From Siphonodentalium dalli (lineage: Eukaryota; Mollusca; Scaphopoda; Gadilida; Siphonodentaliidae): 64,000 bases of DNA. The DNA is taken from positions 231,448,961 through 231,512,960 of the forward strand of contig CP136066.1 of NCBI GenBank assembly GCA_032622095.1, given 5' to 3'. Position numbers and translations under genes: made by a program. Below the pieces are notes generated by a model. It searched no databases. It saw only the letters and a list, made by a program, of their open reading frames with translations, and was not told where the DNA came from. Positions 1 through 10,532 of this stretch are shown one piece after another; positions within the stretch are counted from its first letter, which is position 1, and each line of letters starts with the position of its first letter.

Positions 1-105
1 TGGTGATTCATGGTATATAATATAGAATATGTTGTATATAATGTGATCTGGTGATTCATGGTATATAATATGGAATATGTTGTATATAATGTGATCTGGT
101 GGTTC
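1..105 (+). repeat. 48-bp tandem repeat
   Basis: Two full units and the start of a third, each beginning TGGTGATTCATGGTATATAA. The array may extend to the left of the window. Confidence 0.88.
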
Positions 106-236
106 AAAAATTAAGTGGGCCTGTAAAAACATGAGGCAATTAGACAAAGAAAAAAGACATGAAAAAACATCTCCTGCGAGATGTACGAAGTTTGTATACT
201 ATAAACAGTCTGGATATAGTGTGTCTGTCATTTGCA

Positions 237-318
237 GAATGTGGTCCCCAGAGGGTAAATTTAGTGAATCCCGCACAGCGGGATAGCATCACTAAATTCA
301 CCCTCTGGGGACCTTATT
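237..318. repeat. Isolated family C hairpin
   Basis: Inverted arms GGTCCCCAGAGGGTAAATTT and AAATTCACCCTCTGGGGACC around CCCGCACAGCGGG. A degenerate relative lies at 3078-3135. Others are half copies at 15050-15125, 15299-15355 and 16450-16497, and 63268-63369. Confidence 0.8.
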
Positions 319-748
319 CATTTTTGTTGACTCTATTATGAGGTTTAAAAAGCTACACCAGAAATCAAAATGCCCAAAGCGAAAAACAATGTGCAAAATC
401 GAAAATGAAAAGAGCGTATATATCCGCCGTTGTCCAACCTTCATGACATTTGATCCAATAGCAACATCGAGACAATGACAACCTAACCTAACACCGGATG
501 TTAGCAAATGATAATCCTATCAAACAATCATGGTTACAAACAACGGGAGGCCGTGGACACACCCACAAAACACAGGCAATAATTCACATTGCTTGAGTGT
601 ATGCCATGGATACACAAGCTTCATACATCTCGACATTAATCTCGACATTAATCTAATATGGTTGTGAAGTGTGAATGATTTGTAGCTGACTGTGATCTTC
701 CTCTGTGTGTTTTTGTGGAACACCAACATTAAAGATGCATAATCTGAT
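319..748. other. No recognisable feature
   Basis: Single-copy-looking A/T-rich sequence. I see no credible gene, only short frames. Confidence 0.5.
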
Positions 749-1222
749 TTAACCCTTCGAGTGCCAGGTCGATTTTTGTATCAACCCATATACCCTGTGC
801 CAATGCATTCTCTTATATAGGCGAGTCGACCATAGGTCGCCTCGGATATATAAGAGAATGCATTGGCCTAACAATTTTTCATCATTTGTTATTATTTTTT
901 ACAATTTTTTACAATTTTAATAATTTTTTCTTATATTCTTTAACAGACTTATTTTGTAGGTTTAGTGCCAGGGTATCTTACGTTTTTCATGGGAATCAAA
1001 ATTATTACTATGAATATTTGGTGATAGTTTTGAGTTATAACATGCCCCTAAGGTTTTATCCAGTTTCTTTTTAAATTCGCTATAGCATGCTTAAGCATAC
1101 CCAAAAAAAATTCAACCCAAAAAAATCTAAATAAAATATAAAAAAAAAAAAAAATTAAGGGCCGATTTTACAGACCATAAATTAGGGCCGATGAGATCGG
1201 CCTCTGGCACTGAAAGGGTTAA
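749..1222. mobile_element. piggyBac-like miniature element (P1 family)
   Basis: TTAA-flanked, with termini TTAACCCTTCGAGTGCCAGG and CTGGCACTGAAAGGGTTAA. It carries one hairpin A module (800-866) and A/T-rich filler. A second copy lies at 4099-4533. No transposase is encoded. Confidence 0.8.
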
Positions 1223-1535
1223 CGCCCCTAAATTACTATTTCTTCGTCTTCGGGGGTTAAAAAATATTAGATTTGAGTCGATGAACTCACCAATCAAAGC
1301 CCGGCAGAGTGATTCAGATTTTGAGTTTTGAAATCTGACATACTCTCGATACCATATTACATTGAACGAAATGTTGACATATAGTAATTTTATACTACAG
1401 TTGACAGTGGTTTAATTTTATACTATAGTTGACAGTGGTTGCATTATTTGTTTGTCAATTAATTGATAACTGAAGCGGCATTGGAATCTGATGATATGGG
1501 GACCATCAAATCGGATTATGTACCTTTAAGAACAA
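1223..1535. mobile_element. Truncated K-type foldback element
   Basis: Contains the K-family CCCCTAAATTACTATTTCTT and CTTCGGGGGTT tract and ends TTATGTACCTTTAAG with a TTAA at 1526-1529. The left terminus is missing and the sequence directly adjoins the P1 element. It is more diverged than the copies near 30 and 35 kb. Confidence 0.6.
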
Positions 1536-1589
1536 GTGAGTCAGTGGTTTCTACAGGCAGTAGATCATTTCACAGTTAATTTAACCCTT

Positions 1590-1762
1590 TCTAAAGCATC
1601 ATTGGTGAGTAGTTATCTCATAGGAAGTGTTTAGATAATAAGTTTATCCCTTTCTATACTAAAGCATAATTTATGAGTAGTTATCCCATAGGAAATGTTC
1701 AGATAATAAGTTTAACCCTTTCTATACTAAAGCATCATTGACGAGTAGTTATCCCATAGGGA
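1590..1762 (+). repeat. Tandem repeat of about 66 bp
   Basis: Two to three units containing TTTCTATACTAAAGCATCAT and GAGTAGTTATCCCATAGG. Confidence 0.8.
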
Positions 1763-1944
1763 TCCCCAAACAAACAGACAAATGTCTGCTCACCATTCTT
1801 ACTTACTTTTTTTGAGATGTTTATAATTTATTGTCCATTTCTGCAAATTCTTATATATATCACACACTATCTGCACTCACACAATAATTAGCTTCTGTAA
1901 GAATCAATACAAATCGCGATACGGTTACACAAACGTTTATTTAA

Positions 1945-2180
1945 CCCATACAGAGCCCCAGACAAACATGAGCAGACAACACTCTTCTATATGCTTCTAT
2001 ATATGTGTGGGGCTCCCTGCAGGGTAATGGATGTTTTTTATTTTATGTCCTAAAAATTGTAAGAAACATTTATTTAAAAAAAATGATAAATAATTGTTAG
2101 GCCAATGCATTCTCTTATATATGAGAGGCGACCTATGGTCGACTCGCATATATAAGAGAATGCATTGGCACAGGGTAAAA
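1945..2180. mobile_element. Half of a family A foldback element
   Basis: Hairpin B (1948-2031) followed by the right linker and inverted hairpin A (2102-2168), ending CACAGGGTA. The left hairpin is missing. Comparable halves lie at 5700-5955 and 6845-7100. Confidence 0.8.
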
Positions 2181-2460
2181 AAAACTTACAATAACTGAAG
2201 TGGCTTCTTCATAAAAAGTGATGAACACCTACATGTACATCACTTCAAGCCGACCATGTGCACATCCTCACTGCATAGTGTCCACTTCCTAAAATTCTAT
2301 GAACCACCTACGTCACTTTGTGTCCACGTGCTCACTGCTTGTTGTTATTGGGAAACTGTGTTGGAATTTGAACAATATATGTTACTCACAATTGTTGTGG
2401 TAGTTTTGAAAAGTTGTTTAATTTATTAATGTTCTATTAAAATGTACTGGTATACGATTA

Positions 2461-2547
2461 TAAGAAATGACTTGCATCATCGATTGGGGGTCATTGGTAT
2501 TCGGGATTCACATGAACCCCCAATCAAACTGCAAGTCATTTCTTAAA
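2461..2547. repeat. Short hairpin
   Basis: Arms AAGAAATGACTTGCATCATC GATTGGGGG and their inverted copy (CCCCCAATC, GCAAGTCATTTCTT) surround a 40-base loop. Confidence 0.75.
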
Positions 2548-2567
2548 TATTATTTCAAATGTGACCC

Positions 2568-3018
2568 GCCATATCAAATCCAGTCTTAAGTCGGGATTTT
2601 TTACCCTGTGCCAATGCATTCTCTTATATATGCGAGTCGACCATAGGTCGCCTCGCATATATAAGAGAATGCATTGGCCTAACAATTTTTTACAATTTTA
2701 ATAATTTTTTCTTGTATTCTTTAACAATTTTATAATTTCACCCATACAGAGCCCCAGACAAACATTAGCAGACGACACTCTTCTATATGCTTCTATATAG
2801 GTGTGGAGCTCCCTGCAGGGTAATGGATGTTTTTTATTTTATGTCCTAAAAATTGTAAGAAACATTTATTTTAAAAAAATGATAAATAATTGTTAGGCCA
2901 ATGCCTTCTCTTATATATGCGAGGCGACCTATGGTCGACTCGCATATATAAGAGAATGCATTGGCACAGGGTAAAAAAATCCCGACTTATGACTGGTTTG
3001 ATATGGCGGGTTTAATTT
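2568..3018. mobile_element. Three-hairpin foldback element, family A (complete)
   Basis: Outer inverted ends GACCCGCCATATCAAATCC and GGTTTGATATGGCGGGT are followed by AAGTCGGGATTTTTTACCC. Inside, in order: hairpin A (2611-2677), A/T-rich linker, hairpin B (2741-2824, CCATACAGAGCCCC...GGGGCTCCCTGCAGGG style), linker, and inverted hairpin A (2898-2964). No coding capacity is seen. Confidence 0.85.
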
Positions 3019-3275
3019 GAAATAATTATGGCTGTGATGTACAGAGAAGCCTACAAATAGTGTGTCTGTCATTTGCAGAATAAGGTCCCCAGCGAGAGAT
3101 TGAATTTAGTGATGCTAGCCCGCAATTACTAAAGTGTCTTTTGAAGAAATGTTGTTGTTGGAATCTGATGATACAGGGTACCTTTAATTTTTGCATAATT
3201 AAAATCCATGCATTTCTCAAGAACCGAACTGAATTCAAGAACTTATTTAGGGATTGAAGTTCAACTACTCTTTCA

Positions 3276-3368
3276 AATCAATATGAAACCTGACCTTTAT
3301 ATGAACCCTGACCTTTATATGAACCCTGACCTTTATATGAACCCTGACCTTTATATGAACCCTGCCCT
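3276..3368 (+). repeat. 18-bp tandem repeat
   Basis: Five units of ATGAACCCTGACCTTTAT; the first and last units carry one or two changes. Confidence 0.88.
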
Positions 3369-4049
3369 TTGTTGATTCATATGTAACTGGATGTGTGTTA
3401 CTCAATACTGTGCAATATCTTTACATGTATTTCATTTGTATACCTATTATTTATAATGTTCTCAATTAAATTTGTGATAAATATATTGGCTAGTCTCTTC
3501 AATTCAATCCTAGTTTTTTACTCCAACAACAGAGATATATTACCAACAGCCCCATATATGGTTTAGGGTGTATACAAATTTCTTTACACCGACCAGATCA
3601 GAAATTTTCACCAGATTTGAAATTAATTTATAGGCGAACAAGTACATGTAACATCACAAATGACATATTATGATTTTGTATGTGTGGTACTCACCTACCT
3701 CGAAACCATGTGACTCACCAGCGTGGTAATGCAATGTTGGTTACAATAGGGATTATAAGTAATTAGTTTTGAATGAAATGATTCTTTTTTTTTATAATTA
3801 GTAAAATTTCAGGTGTTTTTGTCAGGTAAAAAGATAACCACAAACAAGGAATGTGATCAAGTCTTGGGTAAAAGGAATGTTTTAATGTAATAAATTAAAT
3901 GTACATATCTCCGATACACATTTTAATCAAATTTGATTATGTGGTTACTACCACTAAATTAAGGAAGAGCTCGAGACGGAAACATGGCATATATTACCAA
4001 GTCTGCAAATAGCACATCAGTCATTAGCAGAATGAGGTCCCCAAGTATC

Positions 4050-4910
4050 TATAGTCTCAAACTAGAGGTGTGACTGTACTAAGGATACCCCCCATGTTTT
4101 AACCCTTTCAGTGCCAGGTCCGATTTTTGTATCAACCCATATACCCTGTGCCAATGCATTCTCTTATATATGCTGGTCGCCTCGCATATATAAGAGAATG
4201 CATTGGCCTAACAATTTTTCATTTGTTATTATTTTTTACAATTTTAATAATTTGTTCTTATATTCTTTAACAGACTTATTTTGTAGGTTTAGTGCCAGGG
4301 AATCTTACATTTTTCATGGGCATCAAAATTATCACTATGAATATTTGGTGATAGTTTTGAGTTATAACATGCCGCTAAGGTTTTATGCAGTTTGTTTTTA
4401 AATTCGTTATAGCATGCTTAAGCAAACCCAAAAAATATTTAACCCAAAAACAAATCTAAATTTTTTTTAGGGCCGATTTTACAGACCGTAAATTAGGGCC
4501 AATGAGATCGGCCCCTGGCACTGAAAGGGTTAACACACTAAGATGTTTCACATGTCCGTAAACATTTAGTTAAAATAATAAAATAACAGATTCCCATTGC
4601 AGGTGCACAACCCTAACCCTAATCCTAAACCTATTGACTGAAAAATGTAGGAATAAAAGCTTGGACAAAATTATGCATGTTGCAAAAATGTTCTGAGTCA
4701 AAATTGGGGAATAACTCCACACAAAAAAGTCAGACAGACGTCATACTCACAGGTGCACAGGTTCCCATGGTGGTTGATGTCTGCCAAATTTCACGGAAAA
4801 TTATAAAAAAAATGACTGAGAAAAACTCTGGACAAATTTGTGTCCAAAGACGGAAAACAGATGGATGATGGACGACGGACCGACAAGTTGATTCCAGTAT
4901 AAAATTTAAA
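4050..4910. mobile_element. Bivalve-type dispersed element with nested P1 element
   Basis: Starts ACTAGAGGTGTGACTGTACT, is split by the P1 element at 4099-4533, and resumes ACACTAAGATGTTTCACATG. The tail GGACGACGGACCGACAAG is present but the terminal GGGGTATA is lost. Confidence 0.7.
4099..4533. mobile_element. piggyBac-like miniature element (P1), nested
   Basis: Same family as 749-1222, with TTAA at 4099-4102 and 4530-4533. It is inserted inside a bivalve-type dispersed element (4050-4910). Its hairpin A module (4151-4206) has lost the loop-proximal bases. Confidence 0.8.
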
Positions 4911-4929
4911 TTGTTTTAGTTACTTGTTC

Positions 4930-4992
4930 CCTTCTAAAAGCATCATGTGACCTTCTAAAAGCATCATGTGACCTTATAAAAGCATCATGTGA
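4930..4992 (+). repeat. 21-bp tandem repeat
   Basis: Three units of CCTTCTAAAAGCATCATGTG plus A. Confidence 0.88.
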
Positions 4993-5204
4993 TACTGATA
5001 TTGTACCCACAAGGTTCGTCTTTGAGGGCGCTTCAAGGATAAATTAGAAATTCCATGACATTTCCAGACTAGCGCTGGAGGGGTGAGGTTACTACGTTTT
5101 AAGATTGTTGCAGCTTTCGACCAGGAACCAGTCAATTCAACAAGAGACATTTAGTGCGCGCAAATAAACAGACATGAGAGTCACAAAAACAATGACAGAC
5201 GGGA

Positions 5205-5590
5205 TTTTTTTACCCTGTGCCAATGCATTCTCTTATATATGTGAGTCGACCATAGGTCGCCTCGCATATATAAGAGAATGCATTGGCCTAACTATTTTTT
5301 ACAATTTTAATAATTTTTTCTTGTATTCTTTAAAATTTTTATAATTTCACCCATACAGAGCCACAGACAAACATGAGCAGACGACACTCTTCTATATGCT
5401 TCTACATATTTGTGGGGCTCCCTGCAGGGTAATGGATGTTTTTTATTTTATGTTCTAAAAATTGTAAGAAACATTTATTTAAAAAAAGTGATAAAAAAAT
5501 TGTTAGGCCAATGCATTCTCTTATATATGCGAGGCGACCTATGGTCGACTCGCATATATAAGAGAATGCATTGGCACAGGGTAAAAAGAA
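5205..5590. mobile_element. Three-hairpin foldback element, family A
   Basis: Hairpins A at 5220-5286 and 5508-5574 with hairpin B at 5351-5434 between them. The outer inverted ends are shorter (GGGATTTTTTTACCCTGTG and CACAGGGTAAAAAGAATCG). Confidence 0.85.
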
Positions 5591-5699
5591 TCGCAAAAAC
5601 AATGACAGGCGACAGACGGCAGCTAGATAGCAATTTTCATTCACTAATCAGTTACTTATATCATTCATTGAAGTCCACCTTGAAATATCCAACTGCATC

Positions 5700-5955
5700 C
5701 AGAGTGTCAATAACCCTGCAGGGAGCCCCACACATATATAGAAGCATGTGTACTGAGTGTCGTCTGCTCATGTTTGTCTGGGGCTCTGTATGGGTGAAAT
5801 TATAAAATTGTTAAAGAATATAAGAAAAACATTATTAAAATTGTCAAAAATAATAACAAATGATGAAACATTGTTAGGCCAATGCATTCTCTTATATATG
5901 TGAGGCGACCTATGGTCGACTCGCATATATAAGAGAATGCATTGGCACAGGGTAT
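5700..5955. mobile_element. Half of a family A foldback element
   Basis: Hairpin B in inverted orientation (5709-5792) followed by a linker and hairpin A (5879-5945), ending GCACAGGGTA. Confidence 0.8.
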
Positions 5956-6844
5956 TACTGTCTACTGATACTTGCTACTCTTATACTGCATCCCACCCCT
6001 TGAACCAGCCTAAACTCCCACAGTGTGTGAAATTTAAAGTGTGCAAATTCAAAACTGAGCGAAAAATAGTGTACTGCGCAGTACAGGGTTCAGTAGTCTT
6101 ATTATACAGGTAACGAGTCAAAACGTTATGTGACATGCGCTTAGCAACTGATGGTGATCTTATCAAAAACATTTCCAGAAATGTATAAATTCTACTTTTG
6201 GCATAAAAATAAATCTTGTTTTTGTGGGGTACATTCTAAAACTATTTTCAAATTTCCTATAAACCGCTCCAGGATCCAGCTTCCACCTCAAAATTCATGT
6301 CATCAGAATGTGGAGCAATTTGTCTGCGTGAAATTGGGACCTTGGACATCATCATATTTGGCCTCAAATCTTCTTTAATATGCCTAGCAGACAACCTCCC
6401 CTTTCTTTTGACATCCATACATTTGTCAGGCACCCACTAACCTGTATTGGTTGACCAATAAAATTTATACAATAAATTTGTTGGAAGACATATGACGTCG
6501 GTGGGCATCTAAAATGTCGTACCTCAGGAATATAACAATTATTCAGGAGACACAAAAAACTATTTATCTCTGGAACTAGAATTGGAATCTGATAATAACT
6601 TGACACAATAATCCTTTTTATTATATACTTGCCCATGAATTATAAGGTTTTAGCAGTGAGATATAAGTGATATCGCACTAGTGAGATATAAGTGATATCT
6701 CACTGGTGAAATTTCTGATGTATTGACATTCATTGGGGGGCCATAGGCAAGTAACTAAAGTATATAATAAACAGAATATCCACACTTTATCAGTGGATAT
6801 GGGTTAAATCTCATTCGTGATGACAAAATATTTGAATTTCCACC
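5956..6844. other. No recognisable gene
   Basis: A short direct and inverted duplication of GAGATATAAGTGATATC lies at 6657-6712. The rest shows no family I know. Confidence 0.5.
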
Positions 6845-7100
6845 TTTTGTTTACCCTGTGCCAATGCATTCTCCTATATATGCGAGTCGACCATAGGTCG
6901 CCTCGCATATATAAGAGAATGCATTGGCCTAACAATTTTTTATCATTTTTTTTAAATAAATGTTTCTTACAATTTTTAGGACATATTAAAAATAAAAAAA
7001 CATCCATTACCCTGCAGGGAGCCCCACACATATATAGAAGCATATAGAAGAGTGTCGTCTGCTCATGTTTGTCTGGGGCTCTGTATGGGTGAAATTATAA
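6845..7100. mobile_element. Half of a family A foldback element
   Basis: TTTACCCTGTG, hairpin A (6861-6927), linker, then hairpin B (7010-7092). The right hairpin A is absent. Confidence 0.8.
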
Positions 7101-7930
7101 AATTGTTAACAGATTCACTTCCATATTCAATTACCTTCTAGTTTATGAGAAAACATGATTCGATGGCGTTATATGACATTTTAGAAGTAAAAAATAGATA
7201 TCTTGTCTAAATGACATTTTAGTTTTGACAATTTCCGTGACTCAGTTAGTCTCTGTCACTAAGAATAAAGAGGATACGCCCTCCGGCCATTCTTCTTCAA
7301 AACAATCCAATCAGAATTATCCTATCAGGAATGTTTTCGAAAACAAAAAGTGCGGCATTTCAGAATTAATGAATTTTTTTCGCAGGGAACCCAGATATGA
7401 CATTTTAGAACATGAATTGCCATGAAAAAACAACGAAAAATGGCATTTATACTTGAAATATGAAAAGTTATCTGACGTTCTTATGTACTTGAACCCATTG
7501 GTTCCGAAAACAAAAAGTTTCATGCCAAAATGGCAAGTACGACCTTTTAGACACCCATCAACAATGATCGGAATTAAAATATAGAGCTATAAACATATAT
7601 TGAGTATCTATATTTACATATATAAACTCCTATCATACATTATGAATGAATGTAATATTATATATTATGAATGAACGTGATATCATATACAGTCAAGTCA
7701 GCGAGATTGCTATCTATGTATGCTGTCGTGCATAGGAACGAATTACATTACTTTAGTAATTTTTATAGTGAGTTTATTAATTAATAATATCTATGTGTGG
7801 TTGAAATATTGGTCGCCATTATTCAGCGAGATTGCTATCCATCTATGCTGTCGTGTCGTTACTTCAGTTATTTTTAGTGAGCTTATTAAACCCTTTCATG
7901 ATGGGAGCTGCACTGGTGCAGCATTAAAGA
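7101..7930. other. No recognisable gene; small duplication
   Basis: A piece with CAGCGAGATTGCTATC and TATGCTGTCGTG occurs twice (7697-7735, 7824-7855). Otherwise nothing is identified. Confidence 0.5.
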
Positions 7931-8115
7931 TCCTGTGCCAGTGCATTATCTTATACATGTATATGCAAGTCGCCCATAGGGAGCCTGGCATATATAAGAG
8001 AATGCGCTGGCTTAACAAGATCAAGGTAAATATTGTTAGGCCAATGTAATTTCTTATATATGCGAGGCTCCCTATGGGAAACTCGCATGTATAAGAGAAT
8101 ACATTGGCATAGGGG
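7930..8115. repeat. Two diverged hairpin A modules
   Basis: 7938-8010 and 8041-8107 are inverted palindromes of the same plan (CATATATAAGAGAATGCGCT, CCAATGTAATTTCTTATATA) with a different loop (CCCATAGGGAGCC, CTCCCTATGGGAA). The loop-proximal base changes are partly compensatory. Confidence 0.7.
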
Positions 8116-8546
8116 TTATTGAAAATTTTCAGGAAGCTTTAGTCATGGATAGGTTAACAAACATTTTTACATTAAACAATTTCCAATTCATCCCGATTAC
8201 TGGTTCGTTTTATAATATTTTCAATGACTTTCGTATGCAATAAACCGGAATGATCTCTATGCAAATAAACAGGTAAAAAATTGTATTTTTAGAAGGAAAT
8301 GATTTGGTGCAGGTTAATTTTATGCAAATATGCATTTAAGATCGATATGAAATTAAAGATATATATTCTTGAGGAAATTTTCATAAATTGGTAACTTTTA
8401 ATTCTAAGTTATAACCTACAACCAAGGCCATCCATGCCTTTAACATAACTGACTTTAAAAAGATGAAGGATATGTTACATTAATTTAAAATCTGCGTGCA
8501 TAATGAAAGAAAGCACTAACATGTGAATATGACCAAAAAAAAATTC
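8116..8546. other. No recognisable feature
   Basis: A/T-rich sequence without a credible frame, repeat or known element end. Confidence 0.5.
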
Positions 8547-8806
8547 CGTGTTTAGGGTTTCCCTACCTACTCTATGTTTAGGGTTTCCCTACCTACTCTT
8601 TGTTTAGGGTTTCCCTACCTACTCTATGTTTAGGGTTTCCCTACCTACTCTATGTTTAGGGTTTCCCTACCTACTATATGTTTAGGGTTTCCCTACCTAC
8701 TCTATGTTTAGGGTTTCCCTACCTACTCTATGTTTAGGGTTTCCCTACCTACTCTATGTTTAGGGTTTCCCTACCTACTCTATGTTTAGGGTTTCCCTAC
8801 CTACTC
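8547..8806 (+). repeat. 26-bp tandem repeat
   Basis: Ten units of GTTTAGGGTTTCCCTACCTA plus CTCTAT. TTTAGGG resembles a plant-type telomere motif, but the unit is 26 bp and internal. Confidence 0.92.
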
Positions 8807-8884
8807 TAATTTTTTATTGGACTGTAGACACAGATAATTTGTTTTTGTTCAGTGGGAAGGGCATTGAAAGGTATATTACTCATT

Positions 8885-9690
8885 TTCAAACCTCTCCTAT
8901 AATGAAAGTGTCAATGACACTATAGCTCAACTTAGGTAGGGGAATAATTTAATGGTTGACAGTAAATGGGAGGGTCTGTGGTCTGTGCCAAAGGATTTAG
9001 TGATGCAAAGAGTAAATTCTCAAATGGCCACCGGCGGCCATGTTTTTTGCCGAATGACTCGTTCCCATCGACATGTCAATGTCAACATTTCATGAAGATC
9101 AAACAAACAGATCGGTCTATAACCCATGCTAATGGATTTTGTAGAAAAATTTAGTCATACAAAGTGTAAAATCCAAAATGGCCATTGGTGCTGATTGGTG
9201 GCCATATTTTTTTGCCAAATGACCCCAAAAAGACTCGTTCCCATCAAGAGGTCACCCCGATGATCCATATGAAGTTTGGTGATGATCAAATCAGGGATGT
9301 GGTATGTAGGGTGTGTCAAAGTATTTAGTGATGCAAAGAGTAACATCCAATATGGCTGCCGGCGGCCATGTTTTTTGGCCGATTGATCCTAAAATGACTC
9401 GTTCCCATCTACATGTAAATGTCAACATTATTTACAAATTTTATAATGATCAGACAAACAGTATGGCCTGTAGCCCGCGCCAAGATGGCCACCAGCGGCC
9501 ATGTTTTTTGGCCGAATGACCCCAAAATCTACATGTCAATGTAAACATTCATGACAAATTTCATAAAGATCAGACCAAAGATACGACCTGTCGCCCACGC
9601 CAAAGGAAATTGTTGACAGACACACGCACACACAGACAACAGATGCCAACCCATGGCAATAGCTCAAACTTACAAAGTAAGTTGAGCTAA
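8885..9690. mobile_element. Dispersed element E beyond the GCC1 stop codon
   Basis: Bounded by ACTATAGCTCAACTTAGGTA and TTACAAAGTAAGTTGAGCTA, weak inverted ends. The inside holds four degenerate repeats of GGCCACCGGCGGCCATGTTT with CGAATGACTCGTTCCCATC. A second copy is at 13400-14050. Confidence 0.65.
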
Positions 9691-9731
9691 AAACGTTTCG
9701 AAGTCTAGTGCTCTAACTAATTCAAGACTAA

Positions 9732-10532
9732 TTATGATGTTCCCCACCAACTCTTGAACTGAGCAATCACTCCGTCCTTTTCTCTTGGGCTGAATTCTAA
9801 TATTGTTGAAATTGCGTTCAACATTTTTTTTCTGCTGGCAGCGTTCGAACTCGTCAAGAACTTATAAGTTACATTCTTTAAATATTCTAAATTTGCACTT
9901 TCCCTCGATTTATTCCTTTCATGCCGTCTTATTTCTTCCTTCAGCCCAACGCTCCCGTCTTCTAAAGCTTCGATAGTCGAGGAAGACTTGATTTGAACTT
10001 CTCGAAGATCTAATTCAAGTTGTCGTTTTTGTTTCCGCAGTGTTGATATTTCCAAGTTCTTTCGCGCATGTTCTTCAGAAACATGAAGCAGATTTTGATC
10101 TTTTTTTCCAGCACCTGGGAATGTTAATAGTGTGTCGACGGCAGCCTCTACGAGATTCTGGTCATTGTTTTCAGAATTCGCCGGCAGACTTTGCGTATGA
10201 GGTATATATTCGTGTTCAATTTTCTCATTAACGAACATCCTCAACTCTTGAATTTCTTTCTCTCTTTCAGCCAATAGTGACACAGTTCTGTCGCGTTGCC
10301 GTTTTAACTCGTTTTGACATTCACCAACCGTTTTATCTTGCTCCGCATTTATTTTCACGATTTCCTGTTTGTGTTTTGACTGTAACTGTATTATCGTCTT
10401 ATTAAGACCTTCTTCTTTCATTTGCGATTTCACTAATTCACCATCGTGTTGAATCTTAAGTGACTTTATACTCTCTCTGAAGTCATGAATCTGTTTTTTC
10501 AAAGTGTCGGTTTCTTTGCTCACTGTATTATC
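9732..10532 (-). CDS. GCC1: GCC1 exon 9 with C-terminal GRIP domain
   Basis: This is the terminal coding exon: 266 codons plus TAA at 9732-9734, residues 439-704. The acceptor is TTTGTTTCAG|GAT. Long coiled coil comes first (KETDTLKKQIHDFRESIKSL, CQNELKRQRDRTVSLLAERE). A linker and a second coil (ARKNLEISTLRKQKRQLELD) follow. The GRIP domain spans about residues 651-697, beginning ANLEYLKNVTYKFL and containing AISTILEFSPREK. Tyr655 corresponds to the conserved GRIP tyrosine needed for Arl1 binding in this family. The tail FKSWWGTS resembles the SWW near the end of vertebrate GCC1. No clear poly(A) signal was found close behind the stop, where a repeat element abuts. Confidence 0.93.
   Translation of the reverse strand, partial: DNTVSKETDTLKKQIHDFRESIKSLKIQHDGELVKSQMKEEGLNKTIIQLQSKHKQEIVKINAEQDKTVGECQNELKRQRDRTVSLLAEREKEIQELRMFVNEKIEHEYIPHTQSLPANSENNDQNLVEAAVDTLLTFPGAGKKDQNLLHVSEEHARKNLEISTLRKQKRQLELDLREVQIKSSSTIEALEDGSVGLKEEIRRHERNKSRESANLEYLKNVTYKFLTSSNAASRKKMLNAISTILEFSPREKDGVIAQFKSWWGTS

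Noticed and set aside
7225-7425. Small plus-strand gene
   Set aside because: No motif, no signal, and surrounded by A/T-rich non-coding sequence.
8547-8806. Telomere-type TTTAGGG repeat
   Set aside because: The motif is only part of a 26-bp internal minisatellite, and animal telomeres use TTAGGG.
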